From contig JAUWOK010000022.1 of assembly GCA_030612165.1 (NCBI GenBank), positions 1 through 13,583 on the forward strand: a stretch of 13,583 nt of DNA, given 5' to 3'. A program made the position numbers and the translations under genes. Of this stretch, positions 1 through 5,481 are shown in pieces; position 1 is the first letter of the stretch, and every line of letters starts with the position of its first letter. Under the pieces are notes generated by a model. It did no database searches. It saw nothing but the letters and a program-made list of their open reading frames with translations, and was not told the origin of the DNA. This stretch comes from Dehalococcoidia bacterium (lineage in GTDB: Bacteria > Chloroflexota > Dehalococcoidia > GIF9 > AB-539-J10).

Positions 1-1
1 C

Positions 2-583
2 TTCCTGGAGGGGGGAGAGGCGATACAGGTGACGGCGATCGAGGCTGGCCCGTGTTTTGTCATCCAGGTGAAGAGCAAGGGCAATGATGGCTATGATGCT
101 GTGCAGCTGGGTTTTCTTGAAGCCAAAAAGCTTAATGCTCCTCTTGCCGGGCGTTTTAAAGAAATGGGGAAGCTTCGCTTTCTGCGGGAATTTGAAATTG
201 ACGAGGTATCTTCGGTCAACAGAGGCGACAGAGTAGATGTCAGTTTTCTTAAACCGGGGGATTTGGTAACCGTATCAGGGGTATCCAAGGGCAGGGGATT
301 TGCTGGGGTGGTGAAGCGTCATCATTTTGCTGGCGGGCCCAAAACACACGGGCAGTCCGATCGTCATCGAGCCCCGGGATCTATAGGAGCGACCACCTAT
401 CCTGGGCGAGTGATTAAGGGAATGAAAATGGCGGGACATATGGGAAACAGAAAGGTGACCGTATGTAATTTACAGGTGGTTGAAGTTGATCCGGAACGTA
501 ATCTTTTGCTGGTTAAAGGGGGTGTCCCCGGAGCCAGCAGTGGTTTATTGATAATTAAAAGAAGCGGGGAAGGATCAGCGTGA
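2..583 (+). CDS. rplC: 50S ribosomal protein L3 (uL3), 5'-truncated by window edge
   Basis: L3 is a large-subunit protein that binds 23S rRNA early in assembly and reaches toward the peptidyl-transferase centre. The reading frame is open from base 2, and FLEGGEAIQVTAIEAGP reads straight through the GTG at 29. That GTG is therefore an internal Val codon, and the real start lies roughly 15 codons before the window. The visible 193 residues contain the family core: GVSKGRGFAGVVKRHHFAGG, then HGQSDRHRAPGSIGA, then the MAGHMGNRKVTV block. At the position of the glutamine that is methylated in E. coli L3 this protein has His (MAGHMG), a common variant that would not need PrmB. The stop overlaps the next start as GTGA, so translation is probably coupled to rplD. 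Identification is certain; only the N-terminus is missing. Confidence 0.97.
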   Translation, partial: FLEGGEAIQVTAIEAGPCFVIQVKSKGNDGYDAVQLGFLEAKKLNAPLAGRFKEMGKLRFLREFEIDEVSSVNRGDRVDVSFLKPGDLVTVSGVSKGRGFAGVVKRHHFAGGPKTHGQSDRHRAPGSIGATTYPGRVIKGMKMAGHMGNRKVTVCNLQVVEVDPERNLLLVKGGVPGASSGLLIIKRSGEGSA

Positions 584-1254
584 AAATACCGGTATATAAT
601 TTGTCAGGCGAGGTTATGGAGCAGATGGAGGTGGATGGGGAAGTTTTTGGCATCCCTTTTAACCAGGCGGTGGTACATCAGGCGTTGGTACGGCAGTTGG
701 CAAACAGGCGGCAGGGGACAGCGAGCACGAAGACGCGAAGAGATGTTGTGGGGAGTACGCGTAAGCTTTACGCGCAGAAGGGCACAGGGCGGGCCCGAAG
801 AGGAGATATCAAATCTCCTTTGCTCAGAGGAGGAGGGATAGTATTTGGACCCAAGCCGCGTGATTATGGACAGTCCATGCCCAGGAAGATGCGGCAGCTG
901 GCATTGAAGTGTGTTCTTTCTGCCAAAGTGGAGGAAGAGGAGATGAAGATAGTGAAAGAGCTGGTGTTGGAAATGCCCAAAACCAGGGAGATGAGCAAAG
1001 TGTTGTCAGGGCTGGCAGTCGAATTTCCTATGTTGCTTGTCACCGAAAAAGCCGAGGCCGATTTGGTTATGGCCTCCCGTAATCTGCAGGGAGTGAAAGT
1101 TTTGCCATCCTCTCTGGTCAATGTACTTGATTTGATGTCATGTCACACGGTGCTGGTTTCTGAGTTGGCCCTACGTAATATGGAAAGGCTCTGGGGAAAA
1201 AGAGAGAAGCATCTTATGGAGACACGAGACGACGTTGAGAAGGTAGGTGAATAA
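580..1254 (+). CDS. rplD: 50S ribosomal protein L4 (uL4)
   Basis: L4 is a large-subunit protein whose long loop lines the peptide exit tunnel; in several bacteria it also represses its own S10 operon. The 224 residues show the tunnel-loop block (TKTRRDVVGSTRKLYAQKG, GTGRARRGDIKSPLLRGGG, VFGPKPRDYG), followed by MPRKMRQLALKCVLSAK. The GTG start at 580 overlaps the rplC stop by 4 bases and has GGGGAAGGA at 566-574. The protein is somewhat longer than the usual 200-210 residues because of a charged C-terminal tail (about the last 17 residues, GKREKHLMETRDDVEKVGE region). The coding bases of that tail also carry the Shine-Dalgarno sequence for rplW. Any autoregulatory leader would lie upstream of the window and cannot be judged. 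Confidence 0.97.
   Translation: MKIPVYNLSGEVMEQMEVDGEVFGIPFNQAVVHQALVRQLANRRQGTASTKTRRDVVGSTRKLYAQKGTGRARRGDIKSPLLRGGGIVFGPKPRDYGQSMPRKMRQLALKCVLSAKVEEEEMKIVKELVLEMPKTREMSKVLSGLAVEFPMLLVTEKAEADLVMASRNLQGVKVLPSSLVNVLDLMSCHTVLVSELALRNMERLWGKREKHLMETRDDVEKVGE
1245..1250 (+). promoter_or_regulatory. Shine-Dalgarno AGGTGA that fixes the rplW start at 1259
   Basis: AGGTGA lies 8 bases before ATG 1259, a good spacing. The alternative in-frame GTG at 1247 lies inside this motif and would need the poorer GAGAAGG at 1237-1243, only 3 bases away. The site sits inside the last codons of rplD. Confidence 0.6.
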
Positions 1255-1258
1255 CAGG

Positions 1259-1543
1259 ATGCATTTTTATGAAGTGTTGCGGCGCCCCTTAATTACAGAA
1301 AAATCAGCGTTACTGCAGGAGAGCAATCAGTATACTTTTGAGGTGAGCAAGCGTGCTACCAAGAGCCAGATTAGGGAAGCGGTAGAGAGAGCGTTTCACG
1401 TGGAAGTTGCAGATGTTAATGTGATGATCGTTCATGGCAAGACGCGACGGATGGGACTGAGGCAGGTGGTAAGGCCGTCCTGGAAGAAAGCAGTAGTCAC
1501 TTTGAAAGAGGGGCATAAAGTTGCCTTTTTCGAAGGTGTTTAA
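1259..1543 (+). CDS. rplW: 50S ribosomal protein L23 (uL23)
   Basis: L23 sits at the exit of the peptide tunnel, where signal recognition particle and trigger factor dock. From ATG 1259 the protein is 94 residues and begins MHFYEVLRRPLITEKS, the usual L23 opening. The middle has the family pattern TFEVSKRATKSQIREAVERAF and then VNVMIVHGKTRRMGLR. An in-frame GTG at 1247 would add MNNR. I prefer the ATG because the AGGTGA at 1245-1250 is well spaced for it and family members begin at this Met. The gap to rplD is 4 bases. The gap to the next gene is 35 bases, which begins the one loose region of the cluster. Confidence 0.95.
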   Translation: MHFYEVLRRPLITEKSALLQESNQYTFEVSKRATKSQIREAVERAFHVEVADVNVMIVHGKTRRMGLRQVVRPSWKKAVVTLKEGHKVAFFEGV

Positions 1544-1566
1544 TATGATTAACGGGAATATTTTTC

Positions 1567-1572
1567 GAGGAG
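1567..1572 (+). promoter_or_regulatory. Shine-Dalgarno GAGGAG for the AURKAIP1/COX24-type micro-gene
   Basis: GAGGAG lies 6 bases before TTG 1579. It is among the best motif-and-spacing combinations in the window. It is the main nucleotide-level argument that the 31-codon frame is translated and starts at a TTG. Confidence 0.7.
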
Positions 1573-1578
1573 TTGAAA

Positions 1579-1674
1579 TTGGGTTCAGTTCTTAAGTGGC
1601 GAAAGAAAAAAATGTCGAAGCATAAGCACAAGAAGTTGCTTAAGAAGAATCGTTGGAAGAAGACGCACCCGTAG
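1579..1674 (+). CDS. AURKAIP1/COX24-domain micro-protein (mS38 / mycobacterial bS22-like), putative small-subunit ribosomal protein
   Basis: This is a 31-codon gene (TTG start, TAG stop) between rplW and rplB, preceded by GAGGAG at a 6-base spacing. The product begins MGSVLKWRKKKMSKHKHKKL and continues LKKNRWKKTHP. About half of the residues are Lys or Arg, with four His and two Trp, and none acidic. The pattern MGSVxKxRxKxMxxHKxxKLxKxxR is, from memory, that of the AURKAIP1/COX24 domain. That domain occurs at the C-terminus of mitochondrial small-subunit protein mS38 and as free proteins of about 30 residues in some bacteria, including the one called bS22 in mycobacterial 70S structures, where it lies on 16S rRNA near the decoding region. 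The match to human mS38 (VLKIRRRKMNHHKYRKL, recalled) covers the core. Setting inside the S10 cluster fits a ribosomal role. Two features are less typical: the shortened C-terminus ending THP and the Trp residues. Assignment to the family is strong; incorporation into ribosomes is inferred. Confidence 0.85.
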   Translation: MGSVLKWRKKKMSKHKHKKLLKKNRWKKTHP

Positions 1675-1697
1675 CGTGTATAAGGGTGGAGGATGTA

Positions 1698-1742
1698 GTG
1701 GATCAGCGTTTGGGCCAGAGTATAAAATTTGGTGATTTGTGA
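1698..1742 (+). other. Possible 14-codon leader ORF in frame with rplB
   Basis: This is a GTG-started ORF (MDQRLGQSIKFGDL, TGA stop) with GGAGG at 1688-1692, 5 bases upstream. It lies in the same frame as rplB; only the TGA and four codons (CGT GAT AAA TTT) separate it from the rplB ATG at 1755, which has no good Shine-Dalgarno of its own. It may serve as a leader for termination-reinitiation into L2, or it may be chance. I recognise no family. The rest of 1675-1754 shows no convincing promoter or terminator. Confidence 0.3.
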
Positions 1743-1754
1743 CGTGATAAATTT

Positions 1755-2582
1755 ATGGCACTGAAGATATATAAACCGACTTCTCCTGGCAGGAGAGGGA
1801 TGACCGGGGTTGCTTTTGAGGAGATTACTAAAAAGACACCGGAGAAATCTCTTGTTATACCATTGAAGAAGCTGGCGGGACGAAATTCTCGTGGGGTGAT
1901 TACTGTTCGGCACAGGGGAGGGGGAGCGAAGCGCATGCTTCGTATTATCGATTTTAAGAGGAGAAAGCTTGGCGTGGCTGGGCGGGTGGCCGCTATAGAG
2001 TATGATCCCAATCGCTCTGCCAGAATAGCACTGATTCATTACCTTGATGGGGAGAAGAGGTATATTCTTGCTCCTCTGGGTTTGCAGGTAAATGAGATGG
2101 TAGAGGCAGGAGAGAATAGCGAACCGAAAGTGGGTAACGCCTTGCCGTTGAAGGCAGTTCCCGTAGGTACGCTGGTGCATAATCTTGAATTACAGCCAGG
2201 GCGAGGAGGACAGGTGGTACGCAGCGCCGGTGTAGGCGCACAGGTGTTAGGGAAGGAAGGTAGATATGTGCTGGTGCGTTTACCTTCAGGAGAGGTGCGG
2301 CGGTTCCTGCAGGATTGTTTCGCTACAATCGGGCAGGTAGGCAACGTGGAGCATGAGAATATATGTCTGGGGAAGGCAGGGCGCAAACGATGGCTGGGAA
2401 TAAGGCCTTCTGTACGGGGTTCCGCTATGACTCCCAGAGATCATCCTCATGGTGGAGGGGAAGGCAGGTCTCCTATAGGGATGAAGCACCCCAAGACGCC
2501 ATGGGGGAAGCCTGCGTTGGGCTATAAGACGCGTAAGCGCAAGAAATCTTCGAATAAGATGATAGTGACACGGAGGGAATAA
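1755..2582 (+). CDS. rplB: 50S ribosomal protein L2 (uL2)
   Basis: L2 is a core 23S rRNA-binding protein needed for subunit association and peptidyl-transferase activity. The 275 residues match the usual family length. It opens MALKIYKPTSPGRRGMTG and has NSRGVITVRHRGGGAKR (residues 44-60) in the OB-like N-terminal part. The SH3-like C-terminal part ends in the highly conserved HPHGGGEGRSP loop (230-240), whose first His corresponds to the functionally important His229 of E. coli. The C-terminal TRKRKKSSNKMIVTRR tail is also standard. The start is fixed by family conservation rather than by signal, since the bases just before ATG 1755 (GACGTGATAAATTT) hold no proper Shine-Dalgarno. Translation may depend on the in-frame mini-ORF at 1698-1742. 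Confidence 0.98.
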   Translation: MALKIYKPTSPGRRGMTGVAFEEITKKTPEKSLVIPLKKLAGRNSRGVITVRHRGGGAKRMLRIIDFKRRKLGVAGRVAAIEYDPNRSARIALIHYLDGEKRYILAPLGLQVNEMVEAGENSEPKVGNALPLKAVPVGTLVHNLELQPGRGGQVVRSAGVGAQVLGKEGRYVLVRLPSGEVRRFLQDCFATIGQVGNVEHENICLGKAGRKRWLGIRPSVRGSAMTPRDHPHGGGEGRSPIGMKHPKTPWGKPALGYKTRKRKKSSNKMIVTRRE

Positions 2583-2586
2583 GGGT

Positions 2587-2880
2587 ATGTCGCGATCTGC
2601 TAAAAAAGGGCCCTATTGTGATCCCAAATTATTAAAAAAAATAGAATTGATTAACAGTTCCGGAGAGAAAGCGGCGATAAAGACGTGGTCCCGTGCGTCT
2701 ACTATTTTGCCTCAGATGATAGGGCATACTATTGCGGTACACAATGGGCGCAAACATGTTCCTGTCTTTATCACCGAGAGCATGGTGGGGCAGAAGCTGG
2801 CAGAGTTTTCCCCTACCAGGACGTTCAGGGGACATGTTACCAAAGCCCAAGTGACCACTCAAGGCAAAAAACAGGTGTAA
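2587..2880 (+). CDS. rpsS: 30S ribosomal protein S19 (uS19)
   Basis: S19 lies in the head of the small subunit next to S13 and contacts the A-site side of 16S rRNA. The 97 residues open MSRSAKKGPYCDPKLLKKI. They contain the conserved TWSRASTILPQMIGHTIAVHNG region and the GQKLAEFSPTRTFRGH motif near the C-terminus. Length is normal. The ATG at 2587 has GGAGGG at 2572-2577, 9 bases upstream and inside the end of rplB; the gap between the two genes is 4 bases. Confidence 0.97.
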   Translation: MSRSAKKGPYCDPKLLKKIELINSSGEKAAIKTWSRASTILPQMIGHTIAVHNGRKHVPVFITESMVGQKLAEFSPTRTFRGHVTKAQVTTQGKKQV

Positions 2881-2886
2881 ATGTAG

Positions 2887-3225
2887 ATGAAAGTGAAAGC
2901 TGTGGCAAAGGATATTGGATATTCTCCGCGAAAAGTTCGTCTGGTAGCGAATATGATTCGCGGGAAGAAGGTTGATCGGGCGCTGGATATTCTCAGATTT
3001 ATGACTACTCCTGCGGCAACCGCTGTGGCTAAAACGGTGCGATCGGCCGTTGCGAATGCCGAGAATAATTTTCAGATGTTACCGGCAGAGCTTAGGGTAA
3101 CAGAGATAATGGTTGACCAGGGGCGCACGCTGAAGAGACACAGGCCTCAGTCCAGGGGTAGAATTGACCCGATTTTGCGGCGGTCTGCGCATATTACAGT
3201 TTTTGTTGCAGGGGAGGAAAAATAG
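2887..3225 (+). CDS. rplV: 50S ribosomal protein L22 (uL22)
   Basis: L22 forms part of the peptide exit tunnel wall together with L4; its beta hairpin reaches the constriction and is a known site of macrolide-resistance mutations. The 112-residue product opens MKVKAVAKDIGYSPRKVRLV and carries IRGKKVDRALDILRF. The hairpin region is TLKRHRPQSRGRIDPILRRS, followed by the terminal strand HITVFVAGEE. No hairpin insertion or deletion is evident. The ATG at 2887 has AGGTG at 2873-2877. The stop TAG abuts the TTG start of rpsC, with zero bases between. Confidence 0.96.
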   Translation: MKVKAVAKDIGYSPRKVRLVANMIRGKKVDRALDILRFMTTPAATAVAKTVRSAVANAENNFQMLPAELRVTEIMVDQGRTLKRHRPQSRGRIDPILRRSAHITVFVAGEEK

Positions 3226-3897
3226 TTGGGACAGAAAGTTGATCCACGGGGTTTTCGTCTGGGAGTTATCCGGGATTGGGATGCTCGGTGGTATGCAGAG
3301 AAGGACTATGCAAAGTTTCTGCAGCAGGATCTGCAGATGCGCAGCATGGTGAAGCGCAAATGCAGCAATGGTTATGTCGCGCGGATGGAGATTGAACGTA
3401 TCAGCGGAGAAGTAATGGTAACTCTTTATTCTTCCCGTCCTGGCATTTTGATTGGCAGAGGGGGACAGAACGTAGAGGCTTTAAAGTCGGACATGGAGAA
3501 GCTCGTAGGGGAAAAGATCCGTTTGACAATAAAGGAAGTGGAAAACCCTGAGGTCGAAGCTGTTCTGGTAGCGAGAAATATAGCGGAGCGGCTTGAGGGC
3601 CGGGTGACTTTCCGTTGGGCGATGAAGCAAACTGCGGGCAGGACCATGCAGGCCGGTGCCCTGGGGGTTAAGATAAAGTGTGCAGGTAGGCTGGGGGGGC
3701 AGGAGATTGCCCGTTCTGAGACGTTGCATCTGGGCAGGGTCCCGTTGCATACTTTGCGTGCTAACATTGATTACGGTTTTAGCGAAGCGCGTACCGCAAT
3801 GGGTCGAATTGGCGTTAAAGTCTGGATTTACAAGGGAGACATTCTCCCTGAAGAGAGGAATAGTGGTGTTACAGCCGAAGAGGGTGAAGCATCGTAA
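3226..3897 (+). CDS. rpsC: 30S ribosomal protein S3 (uS3)
   Basis: S3 sits at the mRNA entry side of the small-subunit head and contributes to the helicase activity of the ribosome. The 223 residues open MGQKVDPRGFRLGVIRDWDA. A type II KH domain follows with its GxxG loop as GRGG at residues 77-80 (GILIGRGGQNVEAL). The C-terminal domain contains QTAGRTMQAGALGVKIKCAGR and YGFSEARTAMGRIGVKVWIYKG. The start is TTG, directly after the rplV stop, with a strong GGGGAGGA at 3211-3218; no closer ATG or GTG fits the conserved MGQK opening. The last 32 bases, encoding the variable acidic tail EERNSGVTAEEGEAS, overlap the start of rplP. Confidence 0.97.
   Translation: MGQKVDPRGFRLGVIRDWDARWYAEKDYAKFLQQDLQMRSMVKRKCSNGYVARMEIERISGEVMVTLYSSRPGILIGRGGQNVEALKSDMEKLVGEKIRLTIKEVENPEVEAVLVARNIAERLEGRVTFRWAMKQTAGRTMQAGALGVKIKCAGRLGGQEIARSETLHLGRVPLHTLRANIDYGFSEARTAMGRIGVKVWIYKGDILPEERNSGVTAEEGEAS
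3853..3858 (+). promoter_or_regulatory. Shine-Dalgarno GAGAGG for rplP inside rpsC
   Basis: GAGAGG lies 7 bases before GTG 3866 and 4 bases before the neighbouring in-frame GTG 3863. It lies wholly inside the coding sequence of rpsC and selects the 3866 start, which gives the conserved MLQPKR N-terminus of L16. Confidence 0.55.
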
Positions 3898-4285
3898 AGT
3901 GCATAGAGGCAGGATGAAAGGTTCTGCTTCCAGGGGCGCTAGCGTAGCTTTTGGTGAATTTGGTTTGAGAGTAGAGGAATCTACCTGGATTACTGCCAGG
4001 CAAATTGAGGCTGCTCGTCGGGTGCTGGTGCGTTTTTTACGCAGGGGTGGGCACATGTGGATCAGGATTTTTCCGGATAAGCCTGTGACTAAAAAGCCGG
4101 CGGAGACCAGAATGGGGGGAGGAAAGGGAGCAACGGAGGAATGGGTGGCCGTAGCGAAGCGGGGCAGAGTAATTTTTGAAGTTGATGGAATAGGTGAAGA
4201 AGAAGCCAGGAAGGGATTACGTCAGGCTGCACATAAACTTCCTGTGAGCACCAGTTTTGTGATGAAAGAGGGGGAGGGGAGTTGA
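3866..4285 (+). CDS. rplP: 50S ribosomal protein L16 (uL16)
   Basis: L16 is a late-assembling large-subunit protein near the A site and the central protuberance. The frame is open upstream to 3680, but family members begin MLQPKRVKxRKxHRGRM, which here starts at GTG 3866 with GAGAGG at 3853-3858; an adjacent GTG at 3863 would add one Val. The result is 139 residues, the usual length. Conserved blocks are ITARQIEAARR, then GGHMWIRIFPDKPVTKKPAE, then TRMGGGKGATEEWVA. The last includes the arginine that is hydroxylated in E. coli L16. The gene overlaps rpsC by 32 bases in a different frame and overlaps rpmC by 4 bases (TTGA), so it is translationally locked between them. Confidence 0.94.
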   Translation: MLQPKRVKHRKVHRGRMKGSASRGASVAFGEFGLRVEESTWITARQIEAARRVLVRFLRRGGHMWIRIFPDKPVTKKPAETRMGGGKGATEEWVAVAKRGRVIFEVDGIGEEEARKGLRQAAHKLPVSTSFVMKEGEGS

Positions 4286-4485
4286 AGGCCAGCGATATCC
4301 GTGCGTTAAATGACGACGAGCTTCGAAAGAAGCTGTTGGAGGCGCGAGAAGAGCTTTTCAACCTTCGTTTTCGGCATGCGACGCGACAGTTGATAAATCA
4401 CCGGGAGCTTCCGACTGCGAAGAGGAAGATTGCCCGCATGGAAACTATTTTGAGAGAAAGAGATATTAATATAGAGGATGATTAG
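4282..4485 (+). CDS. rpmC: 50S ribosomal protein L29 (uL29)
   Basis: L29 is a small helical-hairpin protein at the tunnel exit next to L23. The 67 residues open MKASDIRALNDDELRKKL and carry the family signature region EELFNLRFRHATRQLINHRE, followed by the second helix ending ARMETILRERD. The start is a TTG overlapping the rplP stop (TTGA), preceded by the G-rich GAGGGGG at 4268-4274. The short acidic end (INIEDD) leads directly into rpsQ, whose ATG is one base past the stop. Confidence 0.95.
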   Translation: MKASDIRALNDDELRKKLLEAREELFNLRFRHATRQLINHRELPTAKRKIARMETILRERDINIEDD

Positions 4486-4486
4486 T

Positions 4487-4792
4487 ATGGGAAACAGAAA
4501 GACTAGAATAGGACAAGTTATAAGCGACAAAATGGAGGAAACCGTAGTTGTGGTTGTGGAGACGAAAAGAAAGCATCCCCTTTACAGGAAGACCGTAAGT
4601 CATGCCAGGAAGTACAAAGCACATGATGAAGGCAATACGTGCAGAGTAGGGGATGTGGTAAAAGTCATTGAAACAAGGCCTCTCTCTAAGGGAAAGCACT
4701 GGCGTGTCGAGCAAGTGCTTTCCAGGGGAGAAATTACAGGGAAGGGGTTAGCGGAGAGCAAAAAAGATGATTCAGAGCTATACCAGGCTTAA
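4487..4792 (+). CDS. rpsQ: 30S ribosomal protein S17 (uS17) with C-terminal extension
   Basis: S17 is a primary 16S rRNA-binding OB-fold protein of the small-subunit body. From ATG 4487 it has 101 residues. It opens MGNRKTRIGQVISDKMEETV and carries the family core KRKHPLYRKTVSHARKYKAH, CRVGDVVKVIETRPLSKGKH and WRVEQVL. I prefer 4487 over the in-frame ATG 4478 because AGAGGA ends at 4478, giving 8 bases of spacing to 4487 and none to 4478, and because homologues begin near MGNR. S17 is usually 80-90 residues; here about 20 polar residues (EITGKGLAESKKDDSELYQA) follow the core. The last 26 bases overlap rplN, so part of this tail is shaped by the L14 coding sequence. Confidence 0.94.
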   Translation: MGNRKTRIGQVISDKMEETVVVVVETKRKHPLYRKTVSHARKYKAHDEGNTCRVGDVVKVIETRPLSKGKHWRVEQVLSRGEITGKGLAESKKDDSELYQA

Positions 4793-5135
4793 AGTTGCCG
4801 ATAATACTGGTGCCAGGCAGATCATGTGCATCACCGTGCTTGGTGGTACGAGGCGAAGATATGCGCGTGTGGGAGATGTTATCGTCGCTACGGTAAAGAG
4901 GGCTATCCCGCATGGCACGGTGAAGGAAGGAGAAGTAGTACGAGCGGTAGTTGTGCGTGTAGCTAAGCCATATCGGCGTTTTGATGGGTCTCATATCAGG
5001 TTCGACGAAAATGCTGCAGTGATACTTGATGACAAGGGAAACCCCAGGGGGACACGTGTTTTTGGTCCCGTGGCGCGAGAGTTGAGAGATAAGAATTTTA
5101 TAAAGATAATTTCACTGGCGCCAGAGGTTTTATGA
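4767..5135 (+). CDS. rplN: 50S ribosomal protein L14 (uL14)
   Basis: L14 is a five-stranded beta-barrel large-subunit protein that contacts the small subunit and is the docking site of the silencing factor RsfS. The 122 residues match the strict family length. It opens MIQSYTRLKVADNTGARQIM and has TVKRAIPHGTVKEGEVVRAV, then RFDENAAVILDDKGNPRGTR, then VFGPVARELRDKNFIKIISL. ATG 4767 is certain because the MIQ start is nearly invariant; GGAGAG at 4753-4758 precedes it. The gene therefore truly overlaps the end of rpsQ by 26 bases. Confidence 0.98.
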   Translation: MIQSYTRLKVADNTGARQIMCITVLGGTRRRYARVGDVIVATVKRAIPHGTVKEGEVVRAVVVRVAKPYRRFDGSHIRFDENAAVILDDKGNPRGTRVFGPVARELRDKNFIKIISLAPEVL

Positions 5136-5136
5136 A

Positions 5137-5448
5137 ATGAAAATTAGAAAGAATGATACGGTTGCCATTATAGCGGGCAAAGATAGGGGAAAAAGAGGGA
5201 CGGTACGGGTAGCTCTTCCAGGGAAAAGCATGATAGTAGTGGAAGGGTTGAATATGATCAAGCGGCATTCCCGTACCCAGGGCGCTGCCCGCCAGGCTGG
5301 GATTATCGATATGGAAGCGCCGATGCACGTTTCTAATGTCATGCTGGTATGCAGCAAGTGCGATAAACCCGTTCGTGTGGGGAGGTGTTTCCTTGACGAT
5401 GGCAAGAAAGTGCGTGTTTGTCGTGCCTGTCATGAGGTGATAGATTAA
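5137..5448 (+). CDS. rplX: 50S ribosomal protein L24 (uL24), zinc-ribbon-bearing form
   Basis: L24 is an assembly initiator that binds 23S rRNA near the tunnel exit. The 103 residues begin MKIRKNDTVAIIAGKDRGKR, a KOW motif, followed by KSMIVVEGLNMIKRHSR. The C-terminal part carries a CxxC pair at residues 72 and 75 (VCSKC) and a second at 95 and 98 (VCRAC), with an extra Cys84. This fits the metal-binding ribbon seen in many L24 proteins, although zinc binding is inferred from the spacing. ATG 5137 is one base past the rplN stop, and AGAGG lies at 5123-5127. Confidence 0.96.
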   Translation: MKIRKNDTVAIIAGKDRGKRGTVRVALPGKSMIVVEGLNMIKRHSRTQGAARQAGIIDMEAPMHVSNVMLVCSKCDKPVRVGRCFLDDGKKVRVCRACHEVID

Positions 5449-5481
5449 AGTTAGCGGACAGGTTCATCGAGGAAGATAGAT

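Noticed and set aside
29..31. GTG at 29 as the start of rplC
   Set aside because: The frame is open to base 2 and the upstream residues FLEGGEAIQ continue the conserved L3 N-terminal region, so the GTG is an internal valine and the gene is cut by the window edge.
1545..1595. A 16-codon ATG frame (MINGNIFRGVEIGFSS) with AAGGTG upstream, overlapping the micro-gene
   Set aside because: It has no recognisable family, average composition, and overlaps the well-supported frame at 1579. It could act as a coupling leader, but nothing beyond a fair Shine-Dalgarno supports it.
1666..1688. CACCC/GGGTG inverted repeat after the micro-gene stop
   Set aside because: It is a five-pair stem with a 13-base loop and no T-run. 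It is too weak to call a terminator or regulatory hairpin.
1698..1728. Possible promoter before rplB (TATAAAAT at 1721-1728)
   Set aside because: A -10-like TATAAA is present, but at 16-18 bases upstream there is only GTGGAT or similar, not a -35 box. One AT-rich hexamer is expected by chance.
1497..2180. A long minus-strand open frame (227 codons) opposite rplW and rplB
   Set aside because: It is the mirror of conserved L2 coding sequence on a G/A-rich strand with few antisense stops. No family features or plausible ribosome binding site were seen.
3481..4056. A 191-codon minus-strand frame opposite rpsC and rplP
   Set aside because: It is a shadow of two certain ribosomal genes, with low-complexity Pro/Ser/Leu/Arg composition typical of antisense readings.
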